Positions 15,897-24,264 of a stretch of 56,238 nt of DNA are shown here, piece after piece. This DNA is from Gammaproteobacteria bacterium. GTDB lineage: Bacteria > Pseudomonadota > Gammaproteobacteria > Chromatiales > Chromatiaceae. The position numbers and the translations under genes were made by a program. Under the pieces are notes generated by a model. The model was not told the origin of the DNA and searched no databases. It saw nothing but the letters and a program-made list of their open reading frames with translations. The stretch's first letter is position 1, and each line of letters opens with the position of its first letter. The stretch is from positions 1 through 56,238 of the forward strand of contig SACH01000001.1 of the NCBI GenBank assembly GCA_009928645.1, read 5' to 3'.

Positions 15897-16252
15897 TCGG
15901 CAGTGATGGCCCGGCTCTGCCCGAGAGTCGGGTAAGCTCCCCGTTGAACTCCGCTCCCAGTTCCTTCCGAGCCGAGGGGTCACGAGTCCAAACAGAGCAG
16001 GTAAGGGCGCGGTGGGATGACTGGCTGCGGACCAGGTCATTCCCACCCCGACGCTAACCCCACCGTGACGCTATCCCCGCGGCGACACAGCACCTCCACC
16101 TTTTTTCGCGACGTCATTCTCTCTGCCCCCGCGACAATTTGTCGCATCCCTGACCCTTGGGGTGCTCCTTGATAATGATCAGTTGCTAATCAACTGATCC
16201 AGGGAGCACTCCATGGGGCATCGCCTTCACCCCTTGACCAACGTCGTGGCTA
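15779..16252 (+). repeat. intact counterpart of the decayed duplication
   Basis: This interval covers the 3' end of the Spy-like gene, the intergenic leader and the first codons of the receptor. It matches 13788-14085 with the same order and orientation. The two copies flank the DUF4143 gene, so it sits between direct, imperfect repeats of about 0.3-0.47 kb. Confidence 0.7.
16131..16199 (+). promoter_or_regulatory. palindrome-rich promoter/operator of the copper receptor
   Basis: A 15-base palindrome with 7-base arms GCGACAA/TTGTCGC sits at 16131-16145. Next is a candidate promoter: CCTGAC (16149-16154), a 16-base spacer, and GATAAT (16171-16176). A perfect inverted repeat, arms GATCAGTTG and CAACTGATC around five bases, follows at 16177-16199. 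It covers the expected transcription start and ends just before the ribosome-binding site AGGGAG. Both palindromes are recognisable, with changes, in the decayed copy. They fit operator sites for a metal-responsive regulator; which one is unknown. Confidence 0.5.
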
Positions 16253-18498
16253 CGGCCTGCGTGATGGCTGGCGCCTGGCATCCCGCCGGCGCCGAGACCA
16301 CGACCGAGCTGAGCGAGATTGTCGTCAGCGCCCAGCAGCCCGAGGCTTTCCCCAGTTCCAGCCTGGTCAGCGGCCGGGAACTGGAGGCGGCGCGGGTCGG
16401 TACCAGCGATACCGCTCGGCTGCTCCTGCAGGTGCCGGGCGTCAGCCTGTATGGTGCCGGCGGCGTCTCCAGCCTGCCCGCCCTCCACGGTCTGGCCGAT
16501 GACCGGGTGCGGGTCAAGGTCGATGGCAAGGACCTGATTGCCTCTTGCCCCAACCACATGAACCCACCCCTGTCCTATCTCGACCCCTCGGCGGTCGGCT
16601 CGCTCAAGGTCTACGCCGGTCTGGTCCCGGTCAGCCTGGCGGGGGACAGCATCGGGGGCAGTATCGTCGCCGAGTCGCCGCCGCCGGAATTCGCCGCCCC
16701 GGGTGAGAAGTACCTGCTCAAGGGCGAGGTCGGTGGTTATTACCAAAGCAATGGCGACGGCTACAGCGCCAACATCAGCGCCAGCGCCGCCACTGACAGC
16801 CTGAGCATCCGCTATCAGGGCGCGGTGGCCAAGTCACGGAATTACCAGGCGGGTGGCGACTTCAAGAGCACCACGGCCACGGGCCGGCTCAACCATACCC
16901 TGCCCCTGGACGTGGTCGGTTCCACGGCCTATGACAGCCGCAACCAAAACCTGGATCTGGCCTGGAAGACGGGCAGCCACCTCATCGAGGCCCAGTTCGG
17001 TTACCAGGACATCCCCGAGGAGCTCTTCCCCAACCAGCGCATGGACATGCTCGGCAACGAGGAGAAGAACTTCAATCTCAACTACACCGGCGACTTCACC
17101 TGGGGCAACCTCAAGGCCCAGGTCTATTACGAGGACGTGGACCACTTCATGGACTTCGGTCCCGACAAGCGCTTCTGGTATGGCACGGCGTCGGGACCGG
17201 GTGGCACGGGCATGAAGTCCATCGACGGCATCCCCTGCTCCCCGATCGGCCCCACCTGTGCCGCGGGGATGCCGATGAACACCGAGAGCAATACCCTGGG
17301 CGGCAGTCTGCAAGCGGACATCGCCCTCAACGCCAGCCATCTGCTGCGGCTGGGCGCTGAATACCAGGGCTACAACCTTGATGACTGGTGGTCGCCATCC
17401 GGGGCCAACATGTGGCCCGATACCTTTTGGAACATCAATGACGGTCAGCGGGACCGCCTGGCCCTGTTCGGCGAATGGGAGGCCCGTCCCACGCCCCAGT
17501 GGCTGACCCAGGTCGGCCTGCGTTTCGAGCAGGTCAACATGGATACCGGTGACGTTCAGGGCTACAACATCACCCCCAGCGCGCCCGGCAACCAGTACGC
17601 GGAGGCGAACGCCTTCAACGCCCTGGACCACCAGCAAACCGACAACAACCTCAACTTCACGGCCCTGGCCCGTTACGAATTCGACGCCACCAAGCAGTTG
17701 GAATTCGGCTATGCCCACCTGGTGCGCTCGCCCAATCTCTACGAGCGCTACACCTGGTCGAGTTGGTCCATGGCGGCGGCTATGAATAACAGCGTAGGCG
17801 ACGGCAACGGCTACGTCGGTGACATCGACCTCAAGCCGGAGCAAGCCAACACCTTTTCCCTGACCTTCGCCTGGCAGGACACGGCAGGGGACTGGGAACT
17901 CAAGGCGACGCCCTATTACACCTACGTCACCGACTATATCGATGCCATCCCCTTCCCCGGCGCTACCTGGAAGCCCGACCAGTTCAATATCCTCCAGTAC
18001 GCCAACCAGGAGGCCCAGCTCTACGGTATCGACCTCAATGGCAAGCTACCCCTGTTCAAGGGCGACTATGGCCGCTTCGGTCTCAAGGGCCTGCTGAACT
18101 ACACCAAGGGCGAGAACCTGGACACCAACGACGGCCTCTACAACATCATGCCCCTCAACCTGACCCTGACCCTGACCCAGCAACTGGGCGGCTGGGACAA
18201 TGGCATCGAGGTGGTCATGGTCGACAGCAAGGACGACCTGTCGGAGGTCCGCAACGAGATCGAGACTCCGGGCTATACCCTGTTCAACCTGCGCGGCAGC
18301 TATGCCTGGCCCAAGGTGCGCATCGACTTCGGCATCGAAAACCTCTTCGATCGGATGTACTACCTGCCCATGGGCGGCGCCTATTTGGGGCAGGGCCGGA
18401 CCATGGCCCTCAATCCCACTGACGGCACCCTGGCCTGGGGTACGGCGGTTCCCGGCATGGGACGATCCTTTTATGTCGGGTTGAACATCAAGTTCTGA
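16213..18498 (+). CDS. oprC: TonB-dependent copper receptor (OprC/NosA type)
   Basis: The 761-residue protein has a signal peptide (cut near AGA-ETT, about residue 27), a TonB box (ELSEIVVSA) and a plug domain (about 45-160). A beta barrel follows and ends in an aromatic residue (YVGLNIKF). Two motifs that bind copper in OprC are present: CxxxM as C112PNHM116 and HxM as H311FM313. Both are spaced as expected for the plug and barrel. It should import copper over the outer membrane with energy from TonB-ExbB-ExbD, whose genes lie 2.3 kb downstream. The start at 16213 has AGGGAG seven bases before it. OprC is about 720 residues, so the length fits. Confidence 0.88.
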   Translation: MGHRLHPLTNVVATACVMAGAWHPAGAETTTELSEIVVSAQQPEAFPSSSLVSGRELEAARVGTSDTARLLLQVPGVSLYGAGGVSSLPALHGLADDRVRVKVDGKDLIASCPNHMNPPLSYLDPSAVGSLKVYAGLVPVSLAGDSIGGSIVAESPPPEFAAPGEKYLLKGEVGGYYQSNGDGYSANISASAATDSLSIRYQGAVAKSRNYQAGGDFKSTTATGRLNHTLPLDVVGSTAYDSRNQNLDLAWKTGSHLIEAQFGYQDIPEELFPNQRMDMLGNEEKNFNLNYTGDFTWGNLKAQVYYEDVDHFMDFGPDKRFWYGTASGPGGTGMKSIDGIPCSPIGPTCAAGMPMNTESNTLGGSLQADIALNASHLLRLGAEYQGYNLDDWWSPSGANMWPDTFWNINDGQRDRLALFGEWEARPTPQWLTQVGLRFEQVNMDTGDVQGYNITPSAPGNQYAEANAFNALDHQQTDNNLNFTALARYEFDATKQLEFGYAHLVRSPNLYERYTWSSWSMAAAMNNSVGDGNGYVGDIDLKPEQANTFSLTFAWQDTAGDWELKATPYYTYVTDYIDAIPFPGATWKPDQFNILQYANQEAQLYGIDLNGKLPLFKGDYGRFGLKGLLNYTKGENLDTNDGLYNIMPLNLTLTLTQQLGGWDNGIEVVMVDSKDDLSEVRNEIETPGYTLFNLRGSYAWPKVRIDFGIENLFDRMYYLPMGGAYLGQGRTMALNPTDGTLAWGTAVPGMGRSFYVGLNIKF

Positions 18499-18563
18499 GC
18501 GGTATTCGTTCAGACCCTAGCGCGCCAGAAAGGCTTCGGAACCGCCTGCCGCTGGTTCTCTTA

Positions 18564-18602
18564 CTCCCTCCCCCCTGGAGGGGGAGGGTTGGGGAGAGGG
18601 GG
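18564..18602. repeat. interspersed hairpin repeat between receptor and regA-like genes
   Basis: A GC-rich inverted repeat pairs CCCTCCCCC (18566-18574) with GGGGGAGGG (18580-18588) and continues with GTTGGGGAGAGGG. The same element, in reverse orientation, occurs at 25273-25310. It lies between convergent genes and may end transcription in both directions. Confidence 0.6.
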
Positions 18603-18641
18603 TCTGAAACGGTTACCTGAGCGGAAGTAAGCGCCGGTAGC

Positions 18642-19208
18642 TCAGGAATTGGGCCCTGGCGGGGAAGTCGGCGGCCGGTGCTTGCCCAGCTTGCGCTGTA
18701 AGGTGCGGCGGTGCATGCCCAGGGCGCGGGCGGTGGCGGTGACGTTGCCGCCGTGCTCGTCCAGGGTGCGCTGGATGTACTCCCACTCCAGGTGGCGCAC
18801 GCTCAGGCGTTGGTCGGGCGCGGGCTCCGCCGCGCTCGGGACCGGAGCCTCCTCCCGCAGGGCGCGCAGGATATCCGCCACGTCCACCGGCTTGGCCAGG
18901 TAGTGGACGGCGCCGAGTTTCATGGCGCTGACCACGGTAGGGATGCTGGCATAGCCGGTGAGGATCAGGATGCGGGCCGCGGGGGCCAGGGCCAGGAGGG
19001 GCTGGATCAGGTTGAGCCCTGACTGGCCGGCGAGGTTGAGATCGAGAACGACGTACGCCGGTGGCTGGTCCCCGCAGCATGCCAGGGCCTCCTCGGGCTC
19101 GGCGGCGGCCACGACCTGGAAGCCCCGCCGCGTCAGCGAGCGTGACAGCACGGCGCGGAAGGCCTCATCGTCATCGATCAGGAGCAGACGCCCGGTCTCA
19201 GTACCCAT
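18642..19208 (-). CDS. regA: RegA/PrrA/ActR-type redox response regulator
   Basis: The 188-residue protein has a receiver domain (LLLIDDDEAFRAVL, with the phospho-Asp in VVLDLNLAGQSG and the Lys in HYLAKPV). A long Pro/Ala linker leads to a Fis-type helix-turn-helix (WEYIQRTLDEHGGNVTATAR, then ALGMHRRTLQRKLGKHRP). This output helix is the hallmark of RegA. In purple bacteria RegA controls photosynthesis, carbon and nitrogen fixation, and respiration genes in response to redox state. The cognate kinase is 32 bases upstream. The tail is short and Pro-rich. Confidence 0.88.
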   Translation of the reverse strand: MGTETGRLLLIDDDEAFRAVLSRSLTRRGFQVVAAAEPEEALACCGDQPPAYVVLDLNLAGQSGLNLIQPLLALAPAARILILTGYASIPTVVSAMKLGAVHYLAKPVDVADILRALREEAPVPSAAEPAPDQRLSVRHLEWEYIQRTLDEHGGNVTATARALGMHRRTLQRKLGKHRPPTSPPGPNS

Positions 19209-19240
19209 GACCGACCTCGTTCAGAAACGTATGGCTAGCC

Positions 19241-20557
19241 TCAGCCGCCATGGCGAACCTGGGTGTTGTGAGTGGGAGGCGTCTCATCGTCTGTAACGGT
19301 TACCGTCAGGGGCAGGCGCAGTTCGACGCGGGTCCCTTGAACATCGGCCGATCCGCCGTCCACGGTGGTAAAGGTCAGGCTGCCATCCCGGCGCTCGATC
19401 GCCGCCCGCCCGAGGAGCAGGCCGACGCCCAGGCCCGCGGGCGACTCCAGGGGTTGGCGCCGGGCGAAGGCGTCCAGGGCCGCTGGGGGCATGCCCCGGC
19501 CATCATCCTGGATGCCCACCACCAGCCAGTCCCGCTGGGCGTCCGCCCGCACCTGGATGCGACGGGCCCCGGCCTTGCGGGCATTGTCGAGCAGATGGGT
19601 CAAGGCTTGCTCCAGGGCGACATCGGCCGGCAGGCGGTGGTCGTTCAGGTTCCGACCCGGCTCCCAGGCCACCGCCAGGGCGGGATGGCGGCTCTGCCAG
19701 ACCTCAAGCAGGCGCCGCAGCCAGTCGCCCGCCGGCTGGGTCGGCGCCTGACCGGCCAGGGCCTGGGTCGCCCGGGCCGTCAGTTGGCTCAGGGTCTCCT
19801 TGCACCGCCGGATCTCGGTCTTCATCGCCTGGACGTCGACGGCCAGTGCCGGGGGCAGGCGACCGTCGTCCAGCAGGTCATCGGCCAGGACGTTGAGGCT
19901 GGCCAGGGGGGTGCCCATTTCGTGGGCCGCCCCGGCGGCCTGGCTGCCCAGGGCGATCAGCCAATCGTCGCGGATTGCCTGCTCGCGGGCCGTGGTCAGT
20001 TGCCGGTCGCGGCGGCGGATACCGGCGGAGAGTTGCAGGATGAACCCGACCACCAGCACCGCCGAGAGGGCGAAGACCAGCCACATGCCAAACAGGTGCA
20101 GGGTCCCGGCCCTGGCAAAATCGGCGATGTGCAGGGGGACGTAAAAGTACCAGAGAAAGGAGTAGATCAGAATGGCGCCCAGGGCCAGCAGCCAGGCCTG
20201 ACGGGGCGTCAGGATCAGGGCGCCGATGGCCACCAGGGGCAGGAAGAGGGAGATCAGGGGGTTGGTCGCCCCGCCGGAGAGGAAGATGTAGCCCCCCCAG
20301 GCCAGAAGGTCGAAGCCCAACTGGACGCAGGGGGAAAAGAAGCGCGGGGCCTCGGCGATATCCAACGTGCTGTCCGCCAACTGGAAGCCCAGATTGACCA
20401 GGCCGATGAGCGCCGCGTAAATGAGCAGCCGGACCATGAGCTCGGAGGGCCCCAGCAGCAGGGGGCTCACCAGGGCCGCCAGCACCATGGCGATCACCGA
20501 CAGCCAGCGCAACTGCAGCAGCGAGGCCTGGATGACGCGGGTCAAGGAGTCGATCAT
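19241..20557 (-). CDS. regB: RegB/PrrB/ActS-type redox sensor histidine kinase
   Basis: From the ATG at 20557 the 438-residue protein has six membrane segments (about residues 20-175). They include GGATNP (95-100), the quinone-binding GGxxNP-type motif of RegB. The H-box is AGAAHEMGTPLASL with H212. C252 lies 40 residues after it in EIRRCKETL, the same spacing as the redox-active Cys of RegB. The ATPase domain has N-box LTHLLDNARKAGA and G-box DDGRGMP/GLGVGLLLG. It should phosphorylate the adjacent RegA when the membrane quinone pool or thiol state is reduced. A start at 20683 is less likely because relatives begin close to the first membrane segment. Confidence 0.87.
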   Translation of the reverse strand: MIDSLTRVIQASLLQLRWLSVIAMVLAALVSPLLLGPSELMVRLLIYAALIGLVNLGFQLADSTLDIAEAPRFFSPCVQLGFDLLAWGGYIFLSGGATNPLISLFLPLVAIGALILTPRQAWLLALGAILIYSFLWYFYVPLHIADFARAGTLHLFGMWLVFALSAVLVVGFILQLSAGIRRRDRQLTTAREQAIRDDWLIALGSQAAGAAHEMGTPLASLNVLADDLLDDGRLPPALAVDVQAMKTEIRRCKETLSQLTARATQALAGQAPTQPAGDWLRRLLEVWQSRHPALAVAWEPGRNLNDHRLPADVALEQALTHLLDNARKAGARRIQVRADAQRDWLVVGIQDDGRGMPPAALDAFARRQPLESPAGLGVGLLLGRAAIERRDGSLTFTTVDGGSADVQGTRVELRLPLTVTVTDDETPPTHNTQVRHGG

Positions 20558-20760
20558 GTGGGCGGATAAGACTGGCTGCGGCAAGGGAGGCCCGGGATTG
20601 TATACCCGACCGTCCCGTAGTTTCCGGCGTCCCGGGGTGCCAGGCAAAGCCGCGAAGGTGGTTTCCCCGCCACCCCAGGCCACGGGCCAGGATCAAGGTC
20701 TACACTAATCAGCCAAGGGGCCCTCATTAGCCACCAGGCCAACAACTGGAGAGAATCACC

Positions 20761-21186
20761 GTGGAGTTGCTCAAGACCTATCTGGACGCCGGCTTGTATG
20801 GGCTCCTCGGCTTCATGAGCTTTCTCACCCTGGCGCTGACTGTGGAGCGCTACCTTTACTATGCCCGGGTGGACTTGGGGGCCTTCGACCGGCTGGAGGA
20901 TCTGGAGATTGCCCTGACCCGCCACCTGACGGTGATCGCCAGCGTGGGCGCCAATGCCCCTTACGTCGGCCTGCTCGGTACCGTGCTCGGCATCCTCATC
21001 ACCTTCCACGACATCGGCCAGGGCGGGGCCATCGAAACCTCCACCATCATGGTCGGGCTGGCCCTGGCCCTCAAGGCCACCGCCTTCGGGCTGCTGGTGG
21101 CCATGCCCTCCATCGTCTTCTACAACGCCCTGTTGCGCCGGGTGGACGTCCTCAAGGCCCGCTGGGGCCAGCGGGAGGTTGTCTGA
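20761..21186 (+). CDS. exbB: ExbB-type proton channel (MotA/TolQ/ExbB family)
   Basis: The 141-residue protein starts at GTG, with GGAGAG close upstream. It has an N-terminal membrane segment (GLYGLLGFMSFLTLALTVER), then PYVGLLGTVLGILITFHDIG and LALKATAFGLLVAMPSIVFY, the two pore segments of ExbB. The short, 'type 2' ExbB lacks the long cytoplasmic region. With ExbD it converts proton motive force into TonB movement. The next gene, exbD, starts 10 bases later. Confidence 0.9.
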   Translation: MELLKTYLDAGLYGLLGFMSFLTLALTVERYLYYARVDLGAFDRLEDLEIALTRHLTVIASVGANAPYVGLLGTVLGILITFHDIGQGGAIETSTIMVGLALALKATAFGLLVAMPSIVFYNALLRRVDVLKARWGQREVV

Positions 21187-21196
21187 GGAGGTAGCA

Positions 21197-21586
21197 ATGA
21201 AACGCATGGATCAGATCAACGTCATCCCCTTCATCGACGTCATGCTGGTGCTGCTGGCCATCGTCCTGACCACCGCTACCTTCATCGTCGAAGGGCGTCT
21301 GCCCATCCGTCTGCCGGTGGCCGACGCTCAGCCCGCCCCGGCGGAGACCCCGCCCATCGAGATCGCCATCGACGCGGAGGGCCGGCTGTTTTGGGCCGGC
21401 GAGGGGCTGGGGGCCGGGCCCGCCGGCCTGGCCAGCCTGGAACCGCGACTGGCCGTTCTGGGCCCGAACACCCCCTTTGTCCTGCGGGTGGATGCCCAGG
21501 CCCGGTTCGAGGCCTTCGTCGGCGTCATCGACCTCCTCAAGGCGAAGGGGCTGGAACGGGTGAGCATCCTGACCCGCCGGTCCTGA
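21197..21586 (+). CDS. exbD: ExbD-type biopolymer transport protein
   Basis: The 129-residue protein begins MKRMDQINVIPFIDVMLVLL. This is the ExbD transmembrane helix with the essential Asp (NVIPFIDVMLVLL). A periplasmic domain follows (IEIAIDAEGRLFWAG, VLRVDAQARFEAFVGVIDLL). Its start has GAGGAGG seven bases upstream, and the stop lies 14 bases before tonB. Confidence 0.92.
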   Translation: MKRMDQINVIPFIDVMLVLLAIVLTTATFIVEGRLPIRLPVADAQPAPAETPPIEIAIDAEGRLFWAGEGLGAGPAGLASLEPRLAVLGPNTPFVLRVDAQARFEAFVGVIDLLKAKGLERVSILTRRS

Positions 21587-21600
21587 GGCTGAGGTAGCTG

Positions 21601-22527
21601 ATGCCCCGTCGCTTGTGCGGATCCTGCATCGGGCTTGGCATTCTGGTCTCGGCCCTGGTGCATGGCTTGGGTCTGTCCCTGCTGCTACAGCGCCAGCCGC
21701 CAACCCTGGAGGCCGGCGCGGAGGCCGGGCTGGAATTGGAATTGGCCCTGTTTGCCCCCGCGGGCGGCGGCCTGGCCCCCGTCACCCCCTCCGCGCCCGA
21801 CACCGCCCCGGCCCCGCCCGCTCCGCCCACCGCCGAGGCGGCGCCACTCGCGGAACCGGAACCCGCTCCGGTGCCGCCGGCCGAACAGCCACCCCTTCCC
21901 CGGGCGATGCCTGAACCCCTTGTCAGCCCCTCCGTGGTCGAGGACAAACCAACCCCCCCGCCGGAAGCGCAGCCCGAACCAATGGCGCCATCGCAGGCGA
22001 AGCCCAAGTCAACCCCCCAACGGAAACCCTCGCCCAAGCCCAAGCCCAAGCCCAAGCCGACGTCGAAGCCAGTGGAGCCGTTACCTTCGCGCCCGCCCCA
22101 GTCCACCACGGAGGCCAAGCGGACTCCCCAAGGGGATCAGGTCCCCCTGGACGCCCCGCCCGGGCCAGGAAAGGGCCCGGCGCAGTCCGCCGCTGGGCCG
22201 ACCGGGGACGAAAAGGGGACGGCCGCCCGCGGCACCAACAGCGAGGGGGCTTTCCTGGCCGAACTGCAACGGGCGATCATTCGTCATCAGCGCTATCCGG
22301 AACAGGCGCGCCGTGAGGGTCGGCAAGGCAGCGCCACCCTAAGCTTCGTCCTGCTCGGGGATGGCCGTTTCGACCAGGTGCGGGTGGCGCGGTCTTCCGG
22401 CGACCGTGACCTGGACCAGGCCGCCATCGAATCCCTGCAACGCTTGGGGCGCTTCCGCCCCATCCCCCTGGAGTTCGGCCGCGACCGATGGCCCCTGAGT
22501 GTCGTCATCCGCTTCAATTTACAGTGA
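21601..22527 (+). CDS. tonB: TonB-like energy transducer
   Basis: The 308-residue protein has an N-terminal membrane anchor (CIGLGILVSALVHGLGLSLL, with the SxxxH motif) and a Pro/Lys/Glu-rich periplasm-spanning part of about 150 residues (KPSPKPKPKPKPTSKP). The C-terminal TonB domain reads IIRHQRYPEQARREGRQGSA, then VLLGDGRFDQVRVARSSGDR and a final FRPIPLE strand. It carries energy from ExbB-ExbD to outer membrane receptors. The copper receptor upstream is the obvious client. Confidence 0.92.
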   Translation: MPRRLCGSCIGLGILVSALVHGLGLSLLLQRQPPTLEAGAEAGLELELALFAPAGGGLAPVTPSAPDTAPAPPAPPTAEAAPLAEPEPAPVPPAEQPPLPRAMPEPLVSPSVVEDKPTPPPEAQPEPMAPSQAKPKSTPQRKPSPKPKPKPKPTSKPVEPLPSRPPQSTTEAKRTPQGDQVPLDAPPGPGKGPAQSAAGPTGDEKGTAARGTNSEGAFLAELQRAIIRHQRYPEQARREGRQGSATLSFVLLGDGRFDQVRVARSSGDRDLDQAAIESLQRLGRFRPIPLEFGRDRWPLSVVIRFNLQ

Positions 22528-22612
22528 GATCAGCCATCCGGTGCCGATGCAAGACATCCTTGGATACCTCTGCTTGGGGAGATTACCCGCGCGGGTAGCC
22601 CGCCTTGGCGGC

Positions 22613-22640
22613 GCCGGATCGACCCTTTGATCGATCCGGC
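22613..22640. terminator. hairpin between convergent tonB and DUF2202 genes
   Basis: GCCGGATCGA (22613-22622) and TCGATCCGGC (22631-22640) form a 10-base-pair stem with an 8-base loop. There is no T-run, but it lies between two convergent genes and could stop both. Confidence 0.4.
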
Positions 22641-22702
22641 GGGGCCAGGCCACGGCATGGGAACTGCCCAAGCCCGTTGCCTCGCCCCACGGCGGTAAGG
22701 TC

Positions 22703-23377
22703 TTATCTCTTTCCGCCTCCGCCGGCACCACAGGCGCCACCACGCTCCATGGGGCTGTCGATGATGGCATCTACTACCTCCTGGTCGAGGTATTGGGCCT
22801 CGTAGGCCACCCCTTGCGCCTCGATCGTGGCGGCAAAGGCCCGCAGATGGTTACGGGAGCCGCACATAAGACTTGCGTAGGTCTGGGCTAGATCCGCGTG
22901 AGTCGTGGCATCGATGGCGTTTTCAAGGTCCTCTATATCCACTTCCTCGATCAGGCCACCAACCTGGAGGGCCTCCAGGTAGGAAACCTGACCTCGCACC
23001 AGCAAGTCGCCGTAGAGCTGTAGCAACTCAAGATCGTTGAAGGCGCCTATCTCGGACAGGGCCGGATCGGCCAGCCGGTACTTGTCAAGCAGGGCCTTGA
23101 TGGCATCCATATGTTTCTGCTCGGAAACCGCGATGTTGCCGAAGGGTGGCAAGCCCCAGGCCTGGTCCATGGCGAGGTAGATGTCCCTGGCCAGCTTCTC
23201 CTCTTCACGCATGAAGGTCAGCGTGGCCGCCTCGTCGGCGTTCAGAGGCTGGACTTGGACTTGCTTACCCCCTTGAGGGCCGGCGGCATGGGCTGTGGCC
23301 ATGCTCAAAACGGCCGGTCCCGAGAGGACCAACGTCAGTGTCGCGGCGATCAGGTTGCGTTTGGTGTTCATGGTCAT
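22703..23377 (-). CDS. DUF2202 ferritin-like exported protein
   Basis: From the ATG at 23377 (MTMNTKRNLIAATLTLVLSG) the 224-residue product has a signal peptide cut near AHA-AGPQ. The mature part is a ferritin-like helix bundle typical of DUF2202. It has LTFMREEEKLARDIYLAMDQ with the acidic metal-ligand pattern, EQKHMDAIKALLDKY as the E..H helix, and a second pair (YLEALQVGGLIEEVDIEDLE, then NHLRAFAATIEAQG). The final residues are Gly/Cys-rich (GGACGAGGGG). Members are found in metal or oxidative stress loci, but their activity is unproven. A start at 23425 would spoil the signal peptide. Confidence 0.85.
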   Translation of the reverse strand: MTMNTKRNLIAATLTLVLSGPAVLSMATAHAAGPQGGKQVQVQPLNADEAATLTFMREEEKLARDIYLAMDQAWGLPPFGNIAVSEQKHMDAIKALLDKYRLADPALSEIGAFNDLELLQLYGDLLVRGQVSYLEALQVGGLIEEVDIEDLENAIDATTHADLAQTYASLMCGSRNHLRAFAATIEAQGVAYEAQYLDQEVVDAIIDSPMERGGACGAGGGGKR

Positions 23378-23438
23378 GCTTCGCTCTGGGTTGGATGGAA
23401 TGAAGCGGTGGCGTTCAGCCACCACCGGACGTTTGCGC

Positions 23439-23774
23439 TTAATTGTTCGCGGCCGTTGAGGTATTCAGGCGATCACGACCGCGAATCGCGACTGCCCCGG
23501 GGTTGGCGCTGGGGTCATGGAGTTGGGTCCGACTCTGGGTTTGGGTGCCGGAAGCGCCCCCTTGCCCCTTGCCTTGCCCTCCGGCCGAGCCTTGCATTTG
23601 GCCCTGTCCGCGGCCCTGACCGCCCATGCTCCCGGTCATGCCGCTGTCAGCGTGCCGTGTCTGGCTCATGCCGCCCCCCATCCCGCCGCCTCCCTGACCC
23701 CGGGCCTGTGCCACTCCGCTGGCAATCAGGGTGGTAGCGGCGATCGCTATGATCGTAAGTTGCAGTTTTTTCAT
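23439..23774 (-). CDS. secreted Gly/Gln/Met-rich low-complexity protein
   Basis: From the ATG at 23774 the 111-residue protein has a clear signal peptide (MKKLQLTIIAIAATTLIASG, cut after AQA). The mature part is built of Gly-Gln, Gly-Met and Ser repeats (GQGGGGMGGGMSQTRHADSG) and ends in NTSTAANN. The Met and His content would suit weak copper binding, but this is only a guess. It lies 61 bases upstream of the DUF2202 gene on the same strand. No family is recognised. Confidence 0.65.
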   Translation of the reverse strand: MKKLQLTIIAIAATTLIASGVAQARGQGGGGMGGGMSQTRHADSGMTGSMGGQGRGQGQMQGSAGGQGKGQGGASGTQTQSRTQLHDPSANPGAVAIRGRDRLNTSTAANN

Positions 23775-23811
23775 GTTGATTGACCTGTTATCCACGTGGA
23801 TGTTGAAAGAT

Positions 23812-24264
23812 TCACCGACGTCCGCCGCCATGGCCACCGCCAGCGCCCTGGTGGCCGCCGAAGCCGCCGCCGCCCCTACTGCCCTCGAGCCCGCCACCGG
23901 TAGGGCCACCGGAGCCGCCACCCATCCCGAACCCGGTCCCGGACGTCTCCCTGGCGGCCTTCTGTCGGGCCTCGTAGCCGCTGCCGTAGGGCAAGCGGCC
24001 TCCTCGGCCCTGGTCGGCAGGGCTCGACCCTTGGCCCAGATCGGGCAGACGGGTCAGATCCGCGCCCTGGTCCAGTCCAGCCGGGGATGAGGAGCCAAAG
24101 CTCGCACCACCTGCCGGTTGCGGTGGCAGCGACAGATTCAGCGGCTTCATCGCCGGCGAGACGTCGAGCCCAGCGGCCGCGAACTCGTGGCTCCAGGCAG
24201 ATGCCGCCAGAGTCAGCAGCGGAACCAGAAGTAGCAGCGGAGATCGCGTGCGGTGCATGCTCAT
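23812..24264 (-). CDS. secreted Gly-rich protein with His-containing tail
   Basis: From the ATG at 24264 (MSMHRTRSPLLLLVPLLTLA) the 150-residue protein has a signal peptide ending near SAWS-HEF. The mature protein has a Pro/Leu part (AMKPLNLSLPPQPAG) and a C-terminal Gly-rich tail (GGGGFGGHQGAGGGHGGGRR). It is co-directional with the next exported Gly-rich gene, so the two and the DUF2202 gene may form one transcript. No known family. The high-GC, low-complexity sequence leaves the reading frame less certain, though the signal peptide supports it. Confidence 0.55.
   Translation of the reverse strand: MSMHRTRSPLLLLVPLLTLAASAWSHEFAAAGLDVSPAMKPLNLSLPPQPAGGASFGSSSPAGLDQGADLTRLPDLGQGSSPADQGRGGRLPYGSGYEARQKAARETSGTGFGMGGGSGGPTGGGLEGSRGGGGFGGHQGAGGGHGGGRR

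Noticed and set aside
15300-16046. 248-codon frame on the minus strand opposite the Spy-like gene
   Set aside because: Pro/Ala/Ser-rich shadow; the plus strand has a signal peptide and LTxxQ-type helices.
19250-20569. 439-codon open frame on the plus strand opposite regB
   Set aside because: Composition is that of an antisense shadow (Gln/Gly/Arg-rich, no domains); regB motifs are on the other strand.
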